A stretch of 64,000 nucleotides of DNA from an uncultured Rickettsiales bacterium (GTDB lineage: Bacteria > Pseudomonadota > Alphaproteobacteria > Rs-D84), in contig URBZ01000005.1 in assembly GCA_900546225.1 (NCBI GenBank), forward strand, positions 5,773-69,772. Direction: 5' to 3'. The notes beneath the pieces were generated by a model. That model worked only from the letters and a program-made list of their open reading frames with translations. It had not been told where the DNA came from and did no database searches. Position 1 is the stretch's first letter. Each line of letters begins with the position of its first letter. This document shows, one piece after another, positions 24,579 through 34,240 of this stretch. The position numbers and the translations under genes are program-made.

Positions 24579-27190
24579 TTTTCAATCCTGATAAATTCGT
24601 CGGTGCTGTCGCCCGCCAGTACGCGCCACAGTTGTGTGTGCCATGCGTCATCTGGTGGATTTTTATCGTTTGTAAATCCGTATATAAACAACGCGTCACG
24701 CGCACGCGTCATTGCCACATACAGCAATCGATAATATTCCGCAATGCGAATTTTTCGCACGGCGTTCAATGCTGTCGATGGTGCGTCACCCGCCCCACTG
24801 GTGCGTGGCAACCAAATCCATGGCGTGGGAAACTTGTCGGTGCGCATATGTGCCGGTAACAATTCGGGGGTGATGGTTGCCATCTTTTCAACCTTGGGTG
24901 TGCGAATTGTATCGATTAAAAATACTGCGCGCGCCTCCAACCCCTTGCTGCCATGGACGGTGGCAATACGTACACCACTGGCACTGTCCATGTCACGTTT
25001 GATTTCGCTGCTGCCGGTGATGAACCATTTCAAGAAATGACGCAACGTACCCGTCATGGTGCGTTCATACGCCAAACATATGGTCATAAACTCTTCCAAT
25101 GGGTCAACAACCTGATTGCCCAGTGCAGCAATCATACTTTCGCGCACACCGCCCGACAACACATTGTTAAAGAATGAATATGGCGACATTGTCGCAGATA
25201 AATCCAGTAATTCTGTCAGGCGATTATAAACATCTGGGTGCGCGTCCGACAAAACCTGATACACGGTTGTTGGCTGTGTGTTACCGTTACGTTTTTTAAT
25301 CGCATTTTCGTCATTTTTGATTTTGCAAACATTAAAAATATCACGTTCGGTCAAACGGAAAATTGGACTTTTTAACACACAGCATAAACTGTAATCATCG
25401 GTGGTATTCAAACAAAAACGCACCAGATTCATCATATCGCGAATAACCGGAAAGTCCGGCAAGACGATACGATCACTGCCCGCAACATCAATGCCGCGAC
25501 GCTTTAATTCTTTGACCAATGGCGCAGCCATGGGTGCACGTTGTTGCACCAGAACCATAATATCTTTTGGTGCGTATTCGCCAGAATCAATCAATGCTTT
25601 AATCCGGTCGGCAATATTACGAATGTACGTATTCAAATCAATTTCATCGGTGGCCCGTGATGTCAATTTATGCAATTCAACCAATCCTGTTCCATCGCTG
25701 CGGAAACATTTGTGATTGTTGTTGGCAAAACCGGTCATTTCAATGACAGTGGTGTCATCAAAGAACTTGTCCACAGTATTTAGAATTGCAGCCAGCGAAC
25801 GAAAACTTTGCGTCAGTGGCACTTCGCGTATTGTGCGCATATTTTGTGCAATTTGTGTTGCAATTTCATCGCGGCTGGCGGCGAATGCACGTGGGTCTGC
25901 GCCCTGAAAACCATAAATAGATTGCTTGGTATCGCCCACGACAAACATAGTGTGTGGGTGGCGCGCGGTGTCGCCATCAGTAAAGAAATCGCCCGCCAGC
26001 ATGCGCATAATGTCCCATTGCACGGGTGCGGTATCTTGCGCTTCGTCCACCAAGATATATGACAATGATATATTTAATTGCGACAGCACCCAACCCATTG
26101 TATCCGGCTTTGAGAACAATCGACGGGTATATAAAACCAAATCTTCGAAATCTAATGCGTTTTGGCGCGCCTTTAATTCGCGATATGTTTCGGCAAATGC
26201 CGCAGATAAATCAAATAACGCCAACGTGTCATCAAATACCATTTGGTTCTGGTCACGTTGGTTGATTTGATAAACACGATCTTGTTCGGCGGTCATATAA
26301 TCCTTGGTCATAATATTTTTTATCTTGCCGCCATCGGCCTTTAAGTACGCATTTTTGTATTCTTGAAAATCTATCGTTTTATCAATATACTGTTGCGTTA
26401 AATTGATAACCTTGGTTATATAATTTGCCGGTTTTTTTTCGTTTTTTGCCAAATTTATGATGTTTTGCAGGGATTCTGGTGTTGCGTCTGTCAAAATCGG
26501 TGAATCCAAATTCAAAAAATATCGTGTCGTGTCAATAAAGTATTTGCGATAGTTATCAAAATTATCAACACCAAAAAAGTATTTATATTGCGATGTCAGC
26601 ATACCTAATAATTCCGACATAGCTGTTTCGGACACGCGTCCAACAATATGTTCAAATGCGGCATCCGTACGTGCATTACCCGATGAGTTTATCAGGTGAT
26701 CGAATGCATTTTGCATTAAAATACGTTGCGCGGTATCAGACACCAATGTCCACGATGGCGATATGCCTGCCTCTAATGGAAAGCGACGCAGGATTTCTTC
26801 GCAGAAACCATGAATTGTTTTTATTTTCAGAATTTCGGGATTGTCGATATATGTAAAAAATATCTGGCGCGCGTGCGCAATATCGGCGTCAGTTGGATTC
26901 TTGTTTTCTGATACGCCGCACAGCATATCGCGCAAATCATCATCGGACGCCATTGCCCATTCACGCAATGCCGCCAATATACGATTACGCATTTCGCCCG
27001 CCCCCGCATTTGTGTATGTCAGGCATAATATGCCACACGATTCAATATCAGGGCTGCGAAACAAAATACGCAGCAAGCGTTGAACCAAAACACTGGTTTT
27101 GCCCGTACCGGCGTTTGCCTGAACCCAGACATTTTCTGCGGGATTTGCGGCGATATCTTGTTCTGGCGAAAGAGTTCGTTTTTGTGCCAT
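24575..27190 (-). CDS. addA: AddA-type double-strand break repair helicase lacking the fused nuclease domain
   Basis: The 871-residue protein is a UvrD/RecB-superfamily 1 helicase of the alphaproteobacterial AddA type. Motifs run in order: QANAGTGKTSVLVQRLL (Walker A, residues 25-32), LCLTYTNAGAGEMRNRI, DFEDLV, DEAQDTAPVQWDIMRML, VVGDTKQSIYGFQGADP, SFRS, VRIATVHGSKGLEARAVFLI and YRLLYVAMTRARDALFIYG. Normal AddA continues into a nuclease domain; here that domain is the next gene. AddB, usually directly upstream, is absent from the window: a gene on the other strand begins 84 bases away. AAGGTT lies six bases before ATG. Confidence 0.92.
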   Translation of the reverse strand: MAQKRTLSPEQDIAANPAENVWVQANAGTGKTSVLVQRLLRILFRSPDIESCGILCLTYTNAGAGEMRNRILAALREWAMASDDDLRDMLCGVSENKNPTDADIAHARQIFFTYIDNPEILKIKTIHGFCEEILRRFPLEAGISPSWTLVSDTAQRILMQNAFDHLINSSGNARTDAAFEHIVGRVSETAMSELLGMLTSQYKYFFGVDNFDNYRKYFIDTTRYFLNLDSPILTDATPESLQNIINLAKNEKKPANYITKVINLTQQYIDKTIDFQEYKNAYLKADGGKIKNIMTKDYMTAEQDRVYQINQRDQNQMVFDDTLALFDLSAAFAETYRELKARQNALDFEDLVLYTRRLFSKPDTMGWVLSQLNISLSYILVDEAQDTAPVQWDIMRMLAGDFFTDGDTARHPHTMFVVGDTKQSIYGFQGADPRAFAASRDEIATQIAQNMRTIREVPLTQSFRSLAAILNTVDKFFDDTTVIEMTGFANNNHKCFRSDGTGLVELHKLTSRATDEIDLNTYIRNIADRIKALIDSGEYAPKDIMVLVQQRAPMAAPLVKELKRRGIDVAGSDRIVLPDFPVIRDMMNLVRFCLNTTDDYSLCCVLKSPIFRLTERDIFNVCKIKNDENAIKKRNGNTQPTTVYQVLSDAHPDVYNRLTELLDLSATMSPYSFFNNVLSGGVRESMIAALGNQVVDPLEEFMTICLAYERTMTGTLRHFLKWFITGSSEIKRDMDSASGVRIATVHGSKGLEARAVFLIDTIRTPKVEKMATITPELLPAHMRTDKFPTPWIWLPRTSGAGDAPSTALNAVRKIRIAEYYRLLYVAMTRARDALFIYGFTNDKNPPDDAWHTQLWRVLAGDSTDEFIRIEK

Positions 27191-27273
27191 TTATAACCTT
27201 GCTTTATTGAATAAATTCTAGTATAAATTTCAGTGTTCTGCAAGGACATATGAAAACCATTGGGAGAGTGGAC

Positions 27274-29199
27274 ATGGATTTTACACAGATTTTATTGATT
27301 GGTGCCGGTGTGTTATGCGGTATGCTGGCAATTACACTGGGTGTTTTATTTTTTGTGTCGCGTCGATCACAGCGTGTGATGGAATCGTTGTTACAGTTGA
27401 TGACCCAGCCAGACCGCGCACGTGTTGCGGACGCATCACGCGTATTGCAAACAATTTTGGCTGATGAGATTGCCAAAATTGAATCCTGTTTTCAAACGAT
27501 GCGTGACACATTGAATGCACAAATTGCATCAGCCAATGAATTAAAGCAAGAATTGACCGTCCAGAATGAAAAGTTGGTTACCACCGCGGACGACGCAACC
27601 AAGAAAGTCGCATTGATGTCACAACGTTTGGACAATACGGTATTGGGTCTGCATAATATTGTGTCATCGGGCGGTTGGACAGATGTACAAAATATAACTG
27701 ATAATTTCAGCACAACTGTCAATGCGTTATTGACACAAATTGACACGACGTCAACAGCAACCACGGAACAAATTGCAACAATTCAGTCGCAAATTGATGG
27801 TTGGGTTGCAACCAGCGAGACATTGGGTCAGAATCTAAAAGATGCATATAATGCAAATGATGAACAGATGAAAAATCTGAGCCAGCAATCAGACAACCTG
27901 CAACAGCAATTACAGACACTGGCGCAATCGGTGACCGATGGATTTAATGGTGTCAAGACCGCGGCTGCAGATTACGAAACCGTAATGACGAACAACGATA
28001 AACTGTTGAATAATCATTTGACCAAAATGGACACATTCAGCAAACAATCAAAAAAGCAACTGACGTCCCAGATGAACTCGCTGACCAACACATCGAATGC
28101 GGTTGGCGGTCAGGTACGATTGGCCGAGGCATCGATTGAAAAACAGACCAATAAACTGACCGCGGCGGTTGAAACATTGATGGATTCAGCGGCGCGCACG
28201 GAAACATCTGTGCGTGGCATATCAAACGAACTGGCGACATTGACCAATCGTTTTAACGGCGAAATCAAAGAATTTGCCACTGCGGTTGTGTCGGAATTAA
28301 AGACCGTGTCTGGCGTTGCAAACACGACATTGGAGAACACCAAAACGTCTGCAAATGCGTTCTCGGAATCGGTCAAGGCGATGGCCACCGGTGTGCGCGA
28401 AACACTGATTGAAATGAATACGGCACACACGCAACTGTCGGGACAATCGGCGAATCTGATAAAGATGTCAGCTGAAACCACGGCCCAGTTGCAACCGCTG
28501 TCCGAATTGATAGAACGTTATTATTCGGCCCTGCCCGATTTGTCACAGGGTTCGGTCGAGGCCGGCGAAAAACTGCAACAAATTGTTGCATCGTTGAACG
28601 AAAAGATTGGTTTGATGAAGAGCACGGTCGCGGAATCCACAGATACTATTTCGGCGTCTGCAATTAAATTGGAAGATTTGGCGGGGCAATCGCGCCAGCA
28701 AATGATAGATCTGATGTCTGATTATGCCAAGGCCGTGAACACCATGCAAACATTGAATAAACAGATGATGGTTGCGCGTGCAACCGCGCCAATGGACGCG
28801 ATGGGTGTTGCGCCCGCACCAACATATGGCCGCGTCAGCGCGACGGATTTCTTGAAACAGGCCGAACGTGCATTTGAAAATATGCATGATTTATCACTGG
28901 ATTTAACACGCGCAACGGGCGCAGAGATTCCAGATGTCGTATGGAAGAAATATCATGCCGGCGACAAGGCCATATTCTCTAAATGGTTGGCCAAGATGAT
29001 GAACGCCGCCGACAAGAAGCAAGTACGCGAAATGTTAAAGAATGACACCGTATTCCGTCGTCAGGCAACACAATTCATACGTGCGTTCGATAAAATCATG
29101 TCTGGGGCGCACAATGTTGATAATCCGGACACTGTATCCGCCACACTGTTAAAAACCGATTTGGGACAGATTTACGCGGTATTAAAGGCACATATTTAA
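27274..29199 (+). CDS. Membrane-anchored long coiled-coil protein
   Basis: One N-terminal membrane segment (QILLIGAGVLCGMLAITLGV) is followed by about 480 residues of Gln/Thr/Ser/Ala-rich helix with heptad-like hydrophobic spacing, resembling chemoreceptor-like or apolipoprotein-like coiled coils but without a methyl-accepting signalling tip. A compact C-terminal domain begins near residue 540 (FLKQAERAFENMHDLSLDL, then VWKKYHAGDKAIFSKWLAK). The start at 27274 follows GGGAGAG by five bases; an upstream ATG at 27250 is possible. The architecture suggests a cytoplasmic or periplasmic rod tied to the inner membrane. Function unknown. Confidence 0.85.
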   Translation: MDFTQILLIGAGVLCGMLAITLGVLFFVSRRSQRVMESLLQLMTQPDRARVADASRVLQTILADEIAKIESCFQTMRDTLNAQIASANELKQELTVQNEKLVTTADDATKKVALMSQRLDNTVLGLHNIVSSGGWTDVQNITDNFSTTVNALLTQIDTTSTATTEQIATIQSQIDGWVATSETLGQNLKDAYNANDEQMKNLSQQSDNLQQQLQTLAQSVTDGFNGVKTAAADYETVMTNNDKLLNNHLTKMDTFSKQSKKQLTSQMNSLTNTSNAVGGQVRLAEASIEKQTNKLTAAVETLMDSAARTETSVRGISNELATLTNRFNGEIKEFATAVVSELKTVSGVANTTLENTKTSANAFSESVKAMATGVRETLIEMNTAHTQLSGQSANLIKMSAETTAQLQPLSELIERYYSALPDLSQGSVEAGEKLQQIVASLNEKIGLMKSTVAESTDTISASAIKLEDLAGQSRQQMIDLMSDYAKAVNTMQTLNKQMMVARATAPMDAMGVAPAPTYGRVSATDFLKQAERAFENMHDLSLDLTRATGAEIPDVVWKKYHAGDKAIFSKWLAKMMNAADKKQVREMLKNDTVFRRQATQFIRAFDKIMSGAHNVDNPDTVSATLLKTDLGQIYAVLKAHI

Positions 29200-29221
29200 T
29201 AGAGATGTTGCCTAAACAAAT

Positions 29222-29250
29222 AACCCGCCGATTTGGCGGGTTGTTTTTTT
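29222..29250 (+). terminator. Terminator after the coiled-coil gene
   Basis: AACCCGCC and GGCGGGTT around GATTT, followed by GTTTTTTT. Confidence 0.9.
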
Positions 29251-29265
29251 AGTGTTTTTTATGAA

Positions 29266-31353
29266 CTAATCTTCCAAGAAACTGCGCAATTTACGTGCAC
29301 GCGTTGGGTGCTTTAACTTGTTCAGTGCCTTTTGTTCAATCTGGCGGATACGTTCACGGGTAACACCGATGTATTCACCAACCTCTTCCAGTGTGCTGGT
29401 TTTATTGGTGCTCATACCAAAACGCTGGCGCAGAACGGTTTCTTCCTTTGGATCAAGTTCAGACAGAATCTGGGTAACGATTTTACGCAGATTCTTTTGC
29501 GCGGCCGAAACGAATGGATTCTTGGCCGTTTCGTCGGCGATGATTTCAATACGGCTGCTGTCGTCTTCGCTGCCGACGGGTGCTTCCAATGAAATTGGTT
29601 TCAAGTTCACCTTCATTGCCTTGTGAATCTTGTCCACCGGCAGATAGATAATCTTGGACAATTCTTCGGCGGTCGGCTGGCGACCATATTTATGCATAAA
29701 CTGGCGCGACGCACGCTGAATCTTGTGAATATTGTCAATCATGTGCACAGGAATACGAATTGTACGCGCCTGATCGGCAATACTGCGCGAAATACCCTGC
29801 TGAATCCAGTTTGTCGCATAGGTCGAGAATTTATTCCCCAGACGATAATCAAACTTGTCTACGGCCTTCATCAAGCCAATATTGCCGTCCTGAACCAAGT
29901 CCGAGAAATCCAATCCTAAACCGCGGTTGCTGGACTTTTTCGCAAATTTGATAACCAGACGCAAGTTCGCCTCTATCATTTCGCGTTTTGCACGGGCGGC
30001 TTCGGCCTGACCACGGCGCACCAGTTCAACAACCTTTTTATATTCAGCGGTTGGCTGGCCTGTTTCGCGCGCAATGGCGGTGATGTCTTCTTGAATCTTC
30101 AAGATGTCTTTTTCGTGTTTCTTGGCAAAGTTCGCCCACGCTGGATTCTTGTGTTTCATCAACTTTTTAACCCAGTTGCGATTCAGTTCATTTCCGGTGT
30201 ATTCAGCCAAGAAATCTTCGCGTTTAATCTTGTTTGCCAATGCCAAACGCAACAATTTCCCCTCCAGCCCCATCAACAGTTGGTCACGCTGGGTCAGGTG
30301 TTCCAGAATTTCGGCAATACGATCATCGTTCAGGCGAATCTTGCTGACGTGTTCGAACAATTCCAGACGCATTTTGGCATATTTCTTTTCCAACGCATCG
30401 TCTGGCTTGGACGATGTCAACAGATTTTCCAGACGCTTTGCCTGCAATTTCTGCATGCTGTTAAAGATGCGTTTGATTTTTGTGAACAGGTCGGTGACCA
30501 TTGGCATCAGGGCCTCTTCCATTACTGGAATTGGAACGCCAGATGTGCCACGTGGGGTATCTTCTTTCTTGACACCATCTTCGTCATCATCTTCGTCGTC
30601 TTCGTCATCTTCGTCGTCATCAGATGTGGTGGATTCTTCCAAATCGTCCAGTTCATCATCGTCCAATTCGTCGACGTGTTCAACACCCTTGGATTTCAGG
30701 GCCTCTGACAATGCGGCCAACGATTTCTGTTCGGATTCAGACGAATACATTACTTCCAAATTCAGAATATAGCGCAGACGAATATCTTCGTTCAACAACT
30801 GCTGATACCAATCCAACATTGCCTGAATTGTCATTGGGCTTTCGCACAGGCCATAGACCATCAGACGTGTGGCGGCTTCGATACGTTGGGCAATCGCAAC
30901 CTCGCCAGCGGCGGTCAACAACTGAACCGTGCCGATTTGTTTCAGGTATGATTGAACAGAATCCTGAACGCCCAACACCAGATTACCCGTCTGGCTGCGT
31001 TCCAACTGTTTGGCATAATGTTCATAATCGTCATCGTTGACGTCAACCTGTTCCGCGTCCGCATTCAGCAAATTGCGTGTTTTGTCGCGTGGTTCGTCGG
31101 AATCGTCGTCATAATACTTTTCCATTTCTTGGGAAAAATTATCGGATTCCAATACTTCCAGTCCCAAATCCTGTTGAAAGAAATCCAGAACCTCTTCCTG
31201 TTCTTCATCAGGCACTTCGTCCGCTTCGGTGGCGGCATCAAAGTCCATTTTGGACAGATAGCCAACCTCGACCGCTGATGTTGCAAGTTTTTGCAGATTT
31301 TCCGGCAACGATTCAATCAACAACTTTGTCGCGTCGTCCAGTTTCTTAGCCAT
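29266..31353 (-). CDS. rpoD: RNA polymerase primary sigma factor RpoD (unusual region 2.4)
   Basis: This 695-residue protein is the housekeeping sigma-70. Region 1.2 (SVQSYLKQIGTVQLLTAAGE), a long non-conserved region with an acidic tract near residues 244-262, regions 2.1-2.4 (IEANLRLVIKFAKK, FSDLVQDGNIGLMKAVDKFD), region 3 and region 4.2 (VTRERIRQIEQKALNKLKHP) are all present. In region 2.4 the normally invariant YATWWIRQ reads YATNWIQQ: Asn515 replaces the tryptophan equivalent to E. coli Trp433, and Gln518 replaces Arg436. Trp434 and Gln437 equivalents remain. The -35-reading helix is standard. Probably cotranscribed with trcR; no dnaG nearby. Confidence 0.97.
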   Translation of the reverse strand: MAKKLDDATKLLIESLPENLQKLATSAVEVGYLSKMDFDAATEADEVPDEEQEEVLDFFQQDLGLEVLESDNFSQEMEKYYDDDSDEPRDKTRNLLNADAEQVDVNDDDYEHYAKQLERSQTGNLVLGVQDSVQSYLKQIGTVQLLTAAGEVAIAQRIEAATRLMVYGLCESPMTIQAMLDWYQQLLNEDIRLRYILNLEVMYSSESEQKSLAALSEALKSKGVEHVDELDDDELDDLEESTTSDDDEDDEDDEDDDEDGVKKEDTPRGTSGVPIPVMEEALMPMVTDLFTKIKRIFNSMQKLQAKRLENLLTSSKPDDALEKKYAKMRLELFEHVSKIRLNDDRIAEILEHLTQRDQLLMGLEGKLLRLALANKIKREDFLAEYTGNELNRNWVKKLMKHKNPAWANFAKKHEKDILKIQEDITAIARETGQPTAEYKKVVELVRRGQAEAARAKREMIEANLRLVIKFAKKSSNRGLGLDFSDLVQDGNIGLMKAVDKFDYRLGNKFSTYATNWIQQGISRSIADQARTIRIPVHMIDNIHKIQRASRQFMHKYGRQPTAEELSKIIYLPVDKIHKAMKVNLKPISLEAPVGSEDDSSRIEIIADETAKNPFVSAAQKNLRKIVTQILSELDPKEETVLRQRFGMSTNKTSTLEEVGEYIGVTRERIRQIEQKALNKLKHPTRARKLRSFLED

Positions 31354-31399
31354 AAACTGACCCCCAAGAATTTGTAAAAGTAAATTAAACGGTTAAAAC

Positions 31400-31924
31400 T
31401 TATTTCTTTTTTGTCGCCTTGGCCACAGCGTCGTGCACGGCGGATTCAGACACCAAACCCAATACAATCGGGCTCTGGATTTGAATCAGAGAGTAAGATT
31501 TGTGCGTTTTATTACGAATTGATGCGACGGTTGGATTCGTGCTGCGCATCAGGCGCGCGATTTGACCATCGGACAATTCTGGATAATTTTTCAGAATCCA
31601 CAAAATACCACCCAAGCGGTTTTGACGATGTAATTTTGGTGTATAACCAACGCCTTTCTTGTTTTGTTTCTGTTGCGCTTCGACAATTTCTTCGCGCAAT
31701 GTCAGGCGTGCAGATGGGTCTGCTTCGCATTTTTCAATATCTTCACGTGTCAACTGACCGTTCAAGATTGGGTTCAGACCCTGAATCTTGTACGTTTCGG
31801 CATCGGCGATATTTTTAACCTCTAATTCATGCAGACCGCAGAAATCAGCGATTTGTTCAAACGTCAATGCAGTATTTTCAATCAACCAAAGTGCAGTGGA
31901 TTTTGGCATATATGGGTAATTCAT
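31400..31924 (-). CDS. trcR: TrcR/DUF1013-family cell cycle regulator
   Basis: The 174-residue protein matches the DUF1013 family, which current annotation calls the cell cycle transcriptional regulator TrcR and which is confined largely to alphaproteobacteria. Conserved blocks are PKSTALWLIENTALTFEQIA, DFCGLHELEVKNIADAE, GLNPILNGQLTREDIEKCEA and the C-terminal ILKNYPELSDGQIARLMRST followed by IRNKTH, which looks like a helix-turn-helix. The start at 31924 has AAGAGGA six bases upstream. It lies just upstream of rpoD in the same direction. Confidence 0.9.
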   Translation of the reverse strand: MNYPYMPKSTALWLIENTALTFEQIADFCGLHELEVKNIADAETYKIQGLNPILNGQLTREDIEKCEADPSARLTLREEIVEAQQKQNKKGVGYTPKLHRQNRLGGILWILKNYPELSDGQIARLMRSTNPTVASIRNKTHKSYSLIQIQSPIVLGLVSESAVHDAVAKATKKK

Positions 31925-32023
31925 GAATAATCCTCTTGTTGCTGGGGGCAATATACACCAAAATTGCCCCAGATTCAAGATAAAAGTTCAAATAAAAGTG
32001 CGCCCGCATGTGGGGTGCAAACA

Positions 32024-32052
32024 TAAAAAAGCCCCGTAATTTACGGGGCGGG
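32024..32052 (-). terminator. Terminator of the accDA gene
   Basis: GCCCCGTA and TACGGGGC form a tight stem; on the minus strand it is followed by TTTTTT. Confidence 0.9.
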
Positions 32053-32056
32053 GATT

Positions 32057-33799
32057 TTATTCATGGTCTGACCCAGTTTCAGGGCCATAGATTTCGACAT
32101 CGCGTGTCATTGCCATGAACTTTTCTGCGCGCAGTGCCGGCAACTGGTCGGCGGGGATTTTTTGCAATTCTGCAATATTTTCCGCAACCGCGGTGGACAA
32201 CAGTTCCATTGTTGTTTGCCAGTCCGTGTGTGCACCACCGGCGGGCTCGTCAATAATCCCGTCGATAACGTTCAGGTTTGCCATATCACGTGCGGTCAAT
32301 TTCATTGCCTGTGCGGCAACGGCCTTGAACTTGTTATCTTTCCACAAGATACTGGCGCAAGATTCCGGTGCAATTACCGAATAAATCGCGTTTTCCATCA
32401 TCAGTACGCGGTCGGCTGTACCGATTGCGATTGCACCCCCAGAACCGCCCTGACCCACGTTGACGGCGACATATGGCGTTTTGATGGACAACCCCAACGA
32501 CATTGATGCCGCAACGGCCTGCGATTGGCCGCGTTCTTCGCCCTCGCGGCCAGCGAACGCGCCGGCGGTATCAAACAGCGAAATCAGTGGCAGGTTAAAC
32601 TTTTCCGCCAAACGCATCATACGTTGGGCCTTGCGATAGCCATCAGGATTTGCCATACCAAAACGGTGCTTTTGACGTGTTTCGATGGTGCGGCCCTGTT
32701 CCTGACCGATGATTACAGCCGGTATGCCACGCCAATAACCAATACCACTGCCCATGGCGGGATCTTCGGCATACAGACGGTCGCCCGCCAGATATGTCCA
32801 TTCGTCAACAATCCCGTTGATATAATCCAAGAAATGCGGGCGGTTTTCATTACGTGCCAACAACACTTTGTCATAGGCGTCTGTTTCACCCATACCGCGA
32901 ACCTTTTTGTTGTCATTCAGCGGGGTTGAAACGTTGATTGGCTTGGCCTCGTGCGGTTGTTTGGTCAACACCGCCAAAACACGCGACAGTGCGTCATGCA
33001 GGCCATCGCGCGGCACAACCATATCAACCATACCGTGTTCGTACAGGTATTCGGCGGTCTGGAAATTAGACGGCAATTTTTCACGAATATTCTGTTCGAT
33101 AACGCGACGTCCAGCAAATCCGATACGTGCGCCGGCCTCTGCAATATGAATATCACCCAGCATTGCAAACGATGCGGTTACACCGCCATACGTTGGGTCG
33201 GTCAACAGCACGATATACGGAATGCCGTTCGCATGCAGGCGATTTACCGCAACCGTTGTGCGCGCCATCTGCATCAATGACAAGATATTTTCTTGCATAC
33301 GTGCACCACCAGATGCGACCACCATTACAAATGGGCGACGGGTCTGGATTGCGTGCTCCATACTGGCGATAATGCCATCGCCGGCGGCACGTCCCATTGA
33401 ACCCATCATAAAGTCACCGTTTAACACGCAAATCGTTGTTGGTACACCACCCAGAACGCCATCGGCCGACACAACGGCGTCGTGATTGCCGTTGTCGCTG
33501 CGGGCCTCGGCCAAGCGGGCCTTGTACGGCATACGATCAACAAATTCCAATGGGTCATCGGACACCGTTGGCAAATCCAAGCGCGTCCATTCGTTATTAT
33601 CAAACAACAGGTCAAAACGCTGTTTCGGCGTCATAATAAACGCACGACCACAGCGCGGACAGATGTATAAGTTGTCTTTGTAATCCTTGTAATAAACCAA
33701 GCGACCACAGGATTCGCATTTAATCCACATCAGGCGACGAATTTTGTCATATCGCGCGCGGTCGTCGTTTTTAATTCCAGATTTTTTACCAAATAACAT
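32057..33799 (-). CDS. accDA: Fused acetyl-CoA carboxylase carboxyltransferase, beta (AccD) plus alpha (AccA)
   Basis: This 580-residue protein joins both carboxyltransferase subunits, which transfer the carboxyl group from biotin to acetyl-CoA to give malonyl-CoA for fatty-acid synthesis. Residues 1-280 are AccD, with its zinc finger (Cys28, Cys31, Cys47, Cys50) and VVASGGARMQENILSLMQMA, LTDPTYGGVTASFAMLGD. Residues about 295-575 are AccA (DYINGIVDEWTYLAGDR, MANPDGYRKAQRMMRLAEKF, FDTAGAFAGREGEERGQ, VGQGGSGGAIAIGTADRV). Most proteobacteria encode these as separate genes. The start has only a weak ribosome site and follows the IHF-like gene by three bases, so coupling is likely. Confidence 0.94.
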   Translation of the reverse strand: MLFGKKSGIKNDDRARYDKIRRLMWIKCESCGRLVYYKDYKDNLYICPRCGRAFIMTPKQRFDLLFDNNEWTRLDLPTVSDDPLEFVDRMPYKARLAEARSDNGNHDAVVSADGVLGGVPTTICVLNGDFMMGSMGRAAGDGIIASMEHAIQTRRPFVMVVASGGARMQENILSLMQMARTTVAVNRLHANGIPYIVLLTDPTYGGVTASFAMLGDIHIAEAGARIGFAGRRVIEQNIREKLPSNFQTAEYLYEHGMVDMVVPRDGLHDALSRVLAVLTKQPHEAKPINVSTPLNDNKKVRGMGETDAYDKVLLARNENRPHFLDYINGIVDEWTYLAGDRLYAEDPAMGSGIGYWRGIPAVIIGQEQGRTIETRQKHRFGMANPDGYRKAQRMMRLAEKFNLPLISLFDTAGAFAGREGEERGQSQAVAASMSLGLSIKTPYVAVNVGQGGSGGAIAIGTADRVLMMENAIYSVIAPESCASILWKDNKFKAVAAQAMKLTARDMANLNVIDGIIDEPAGGAHTDWQTTMELLSTAVAENIAELQKIPADQLPALRAEKFMAMTRDVEIYGPETGSDHE

Positions 33800-33802
33800 G
33801 TT

Positions 33803-34081
33803 TTATCCATTCATTTTCTTGGTCAATTCGCGGCTGGGCTTGAACAAAATAGTTGTGCTGGCCGGCAATGGCATTGGTTTGCCTGTGCATGGGTTATAAC
33901 CAACCTTGGTTGCGCGGGCACGTGGCTGGAATGTGCCAAAACCACGAACCTCTATGCGATCGCCGGCGGCAATCGCCTCCATCATATGATCAGACACGGT
34001 GTCCAATATCGCGGCGGCGTCCGACGCGCGCATGTGGCGAAATTGAACCTGAATAGTACGTACAATATCAGAACGTTTCAT
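33803..34081 (-). CDS. HU/IHF-family DNA-bending protein (IHF beta-like)
   Basis: The 92-residue protein is a DNABII nucleoid protein. MKRSDIVRTIQVQFRHM, then IEVRGFGTFQPRARATKVGY and the beta-arm with NPCTGKPMPLP are diagnostic; the RNPxTG-like arm tip reads YNPCTG. It is closest by eye to IHF beta, but HU cannot be excluded. The start at 34081 follows AGGAAGAG. It is upstream of and nearly abuts accDA. Confidence 0.9.
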   Translation of the reverse strand: MKRSDIVRTIQVQFRHMRASDAAAILDTVSDHMMEAIAAGDRIEVRGFGTFQPRARATKVGYNPCTGKPMPLPASTTILFKPSRELTKKMNG

Positions 34082-34240
34082 AACTCTTCCTTTTTTCCTT
34101 CTGGTGTGTTGCATATTATTTATATCATAGCACATTTTATCAAGAGTAAAGTTTTTTCTGCATATGAAAAATATGAAAACGTTCTTGGTGCGTCAGATGG
34201 CATCCAATGGTACGTTCAGCGTATAAAAACGGAGGCAACA

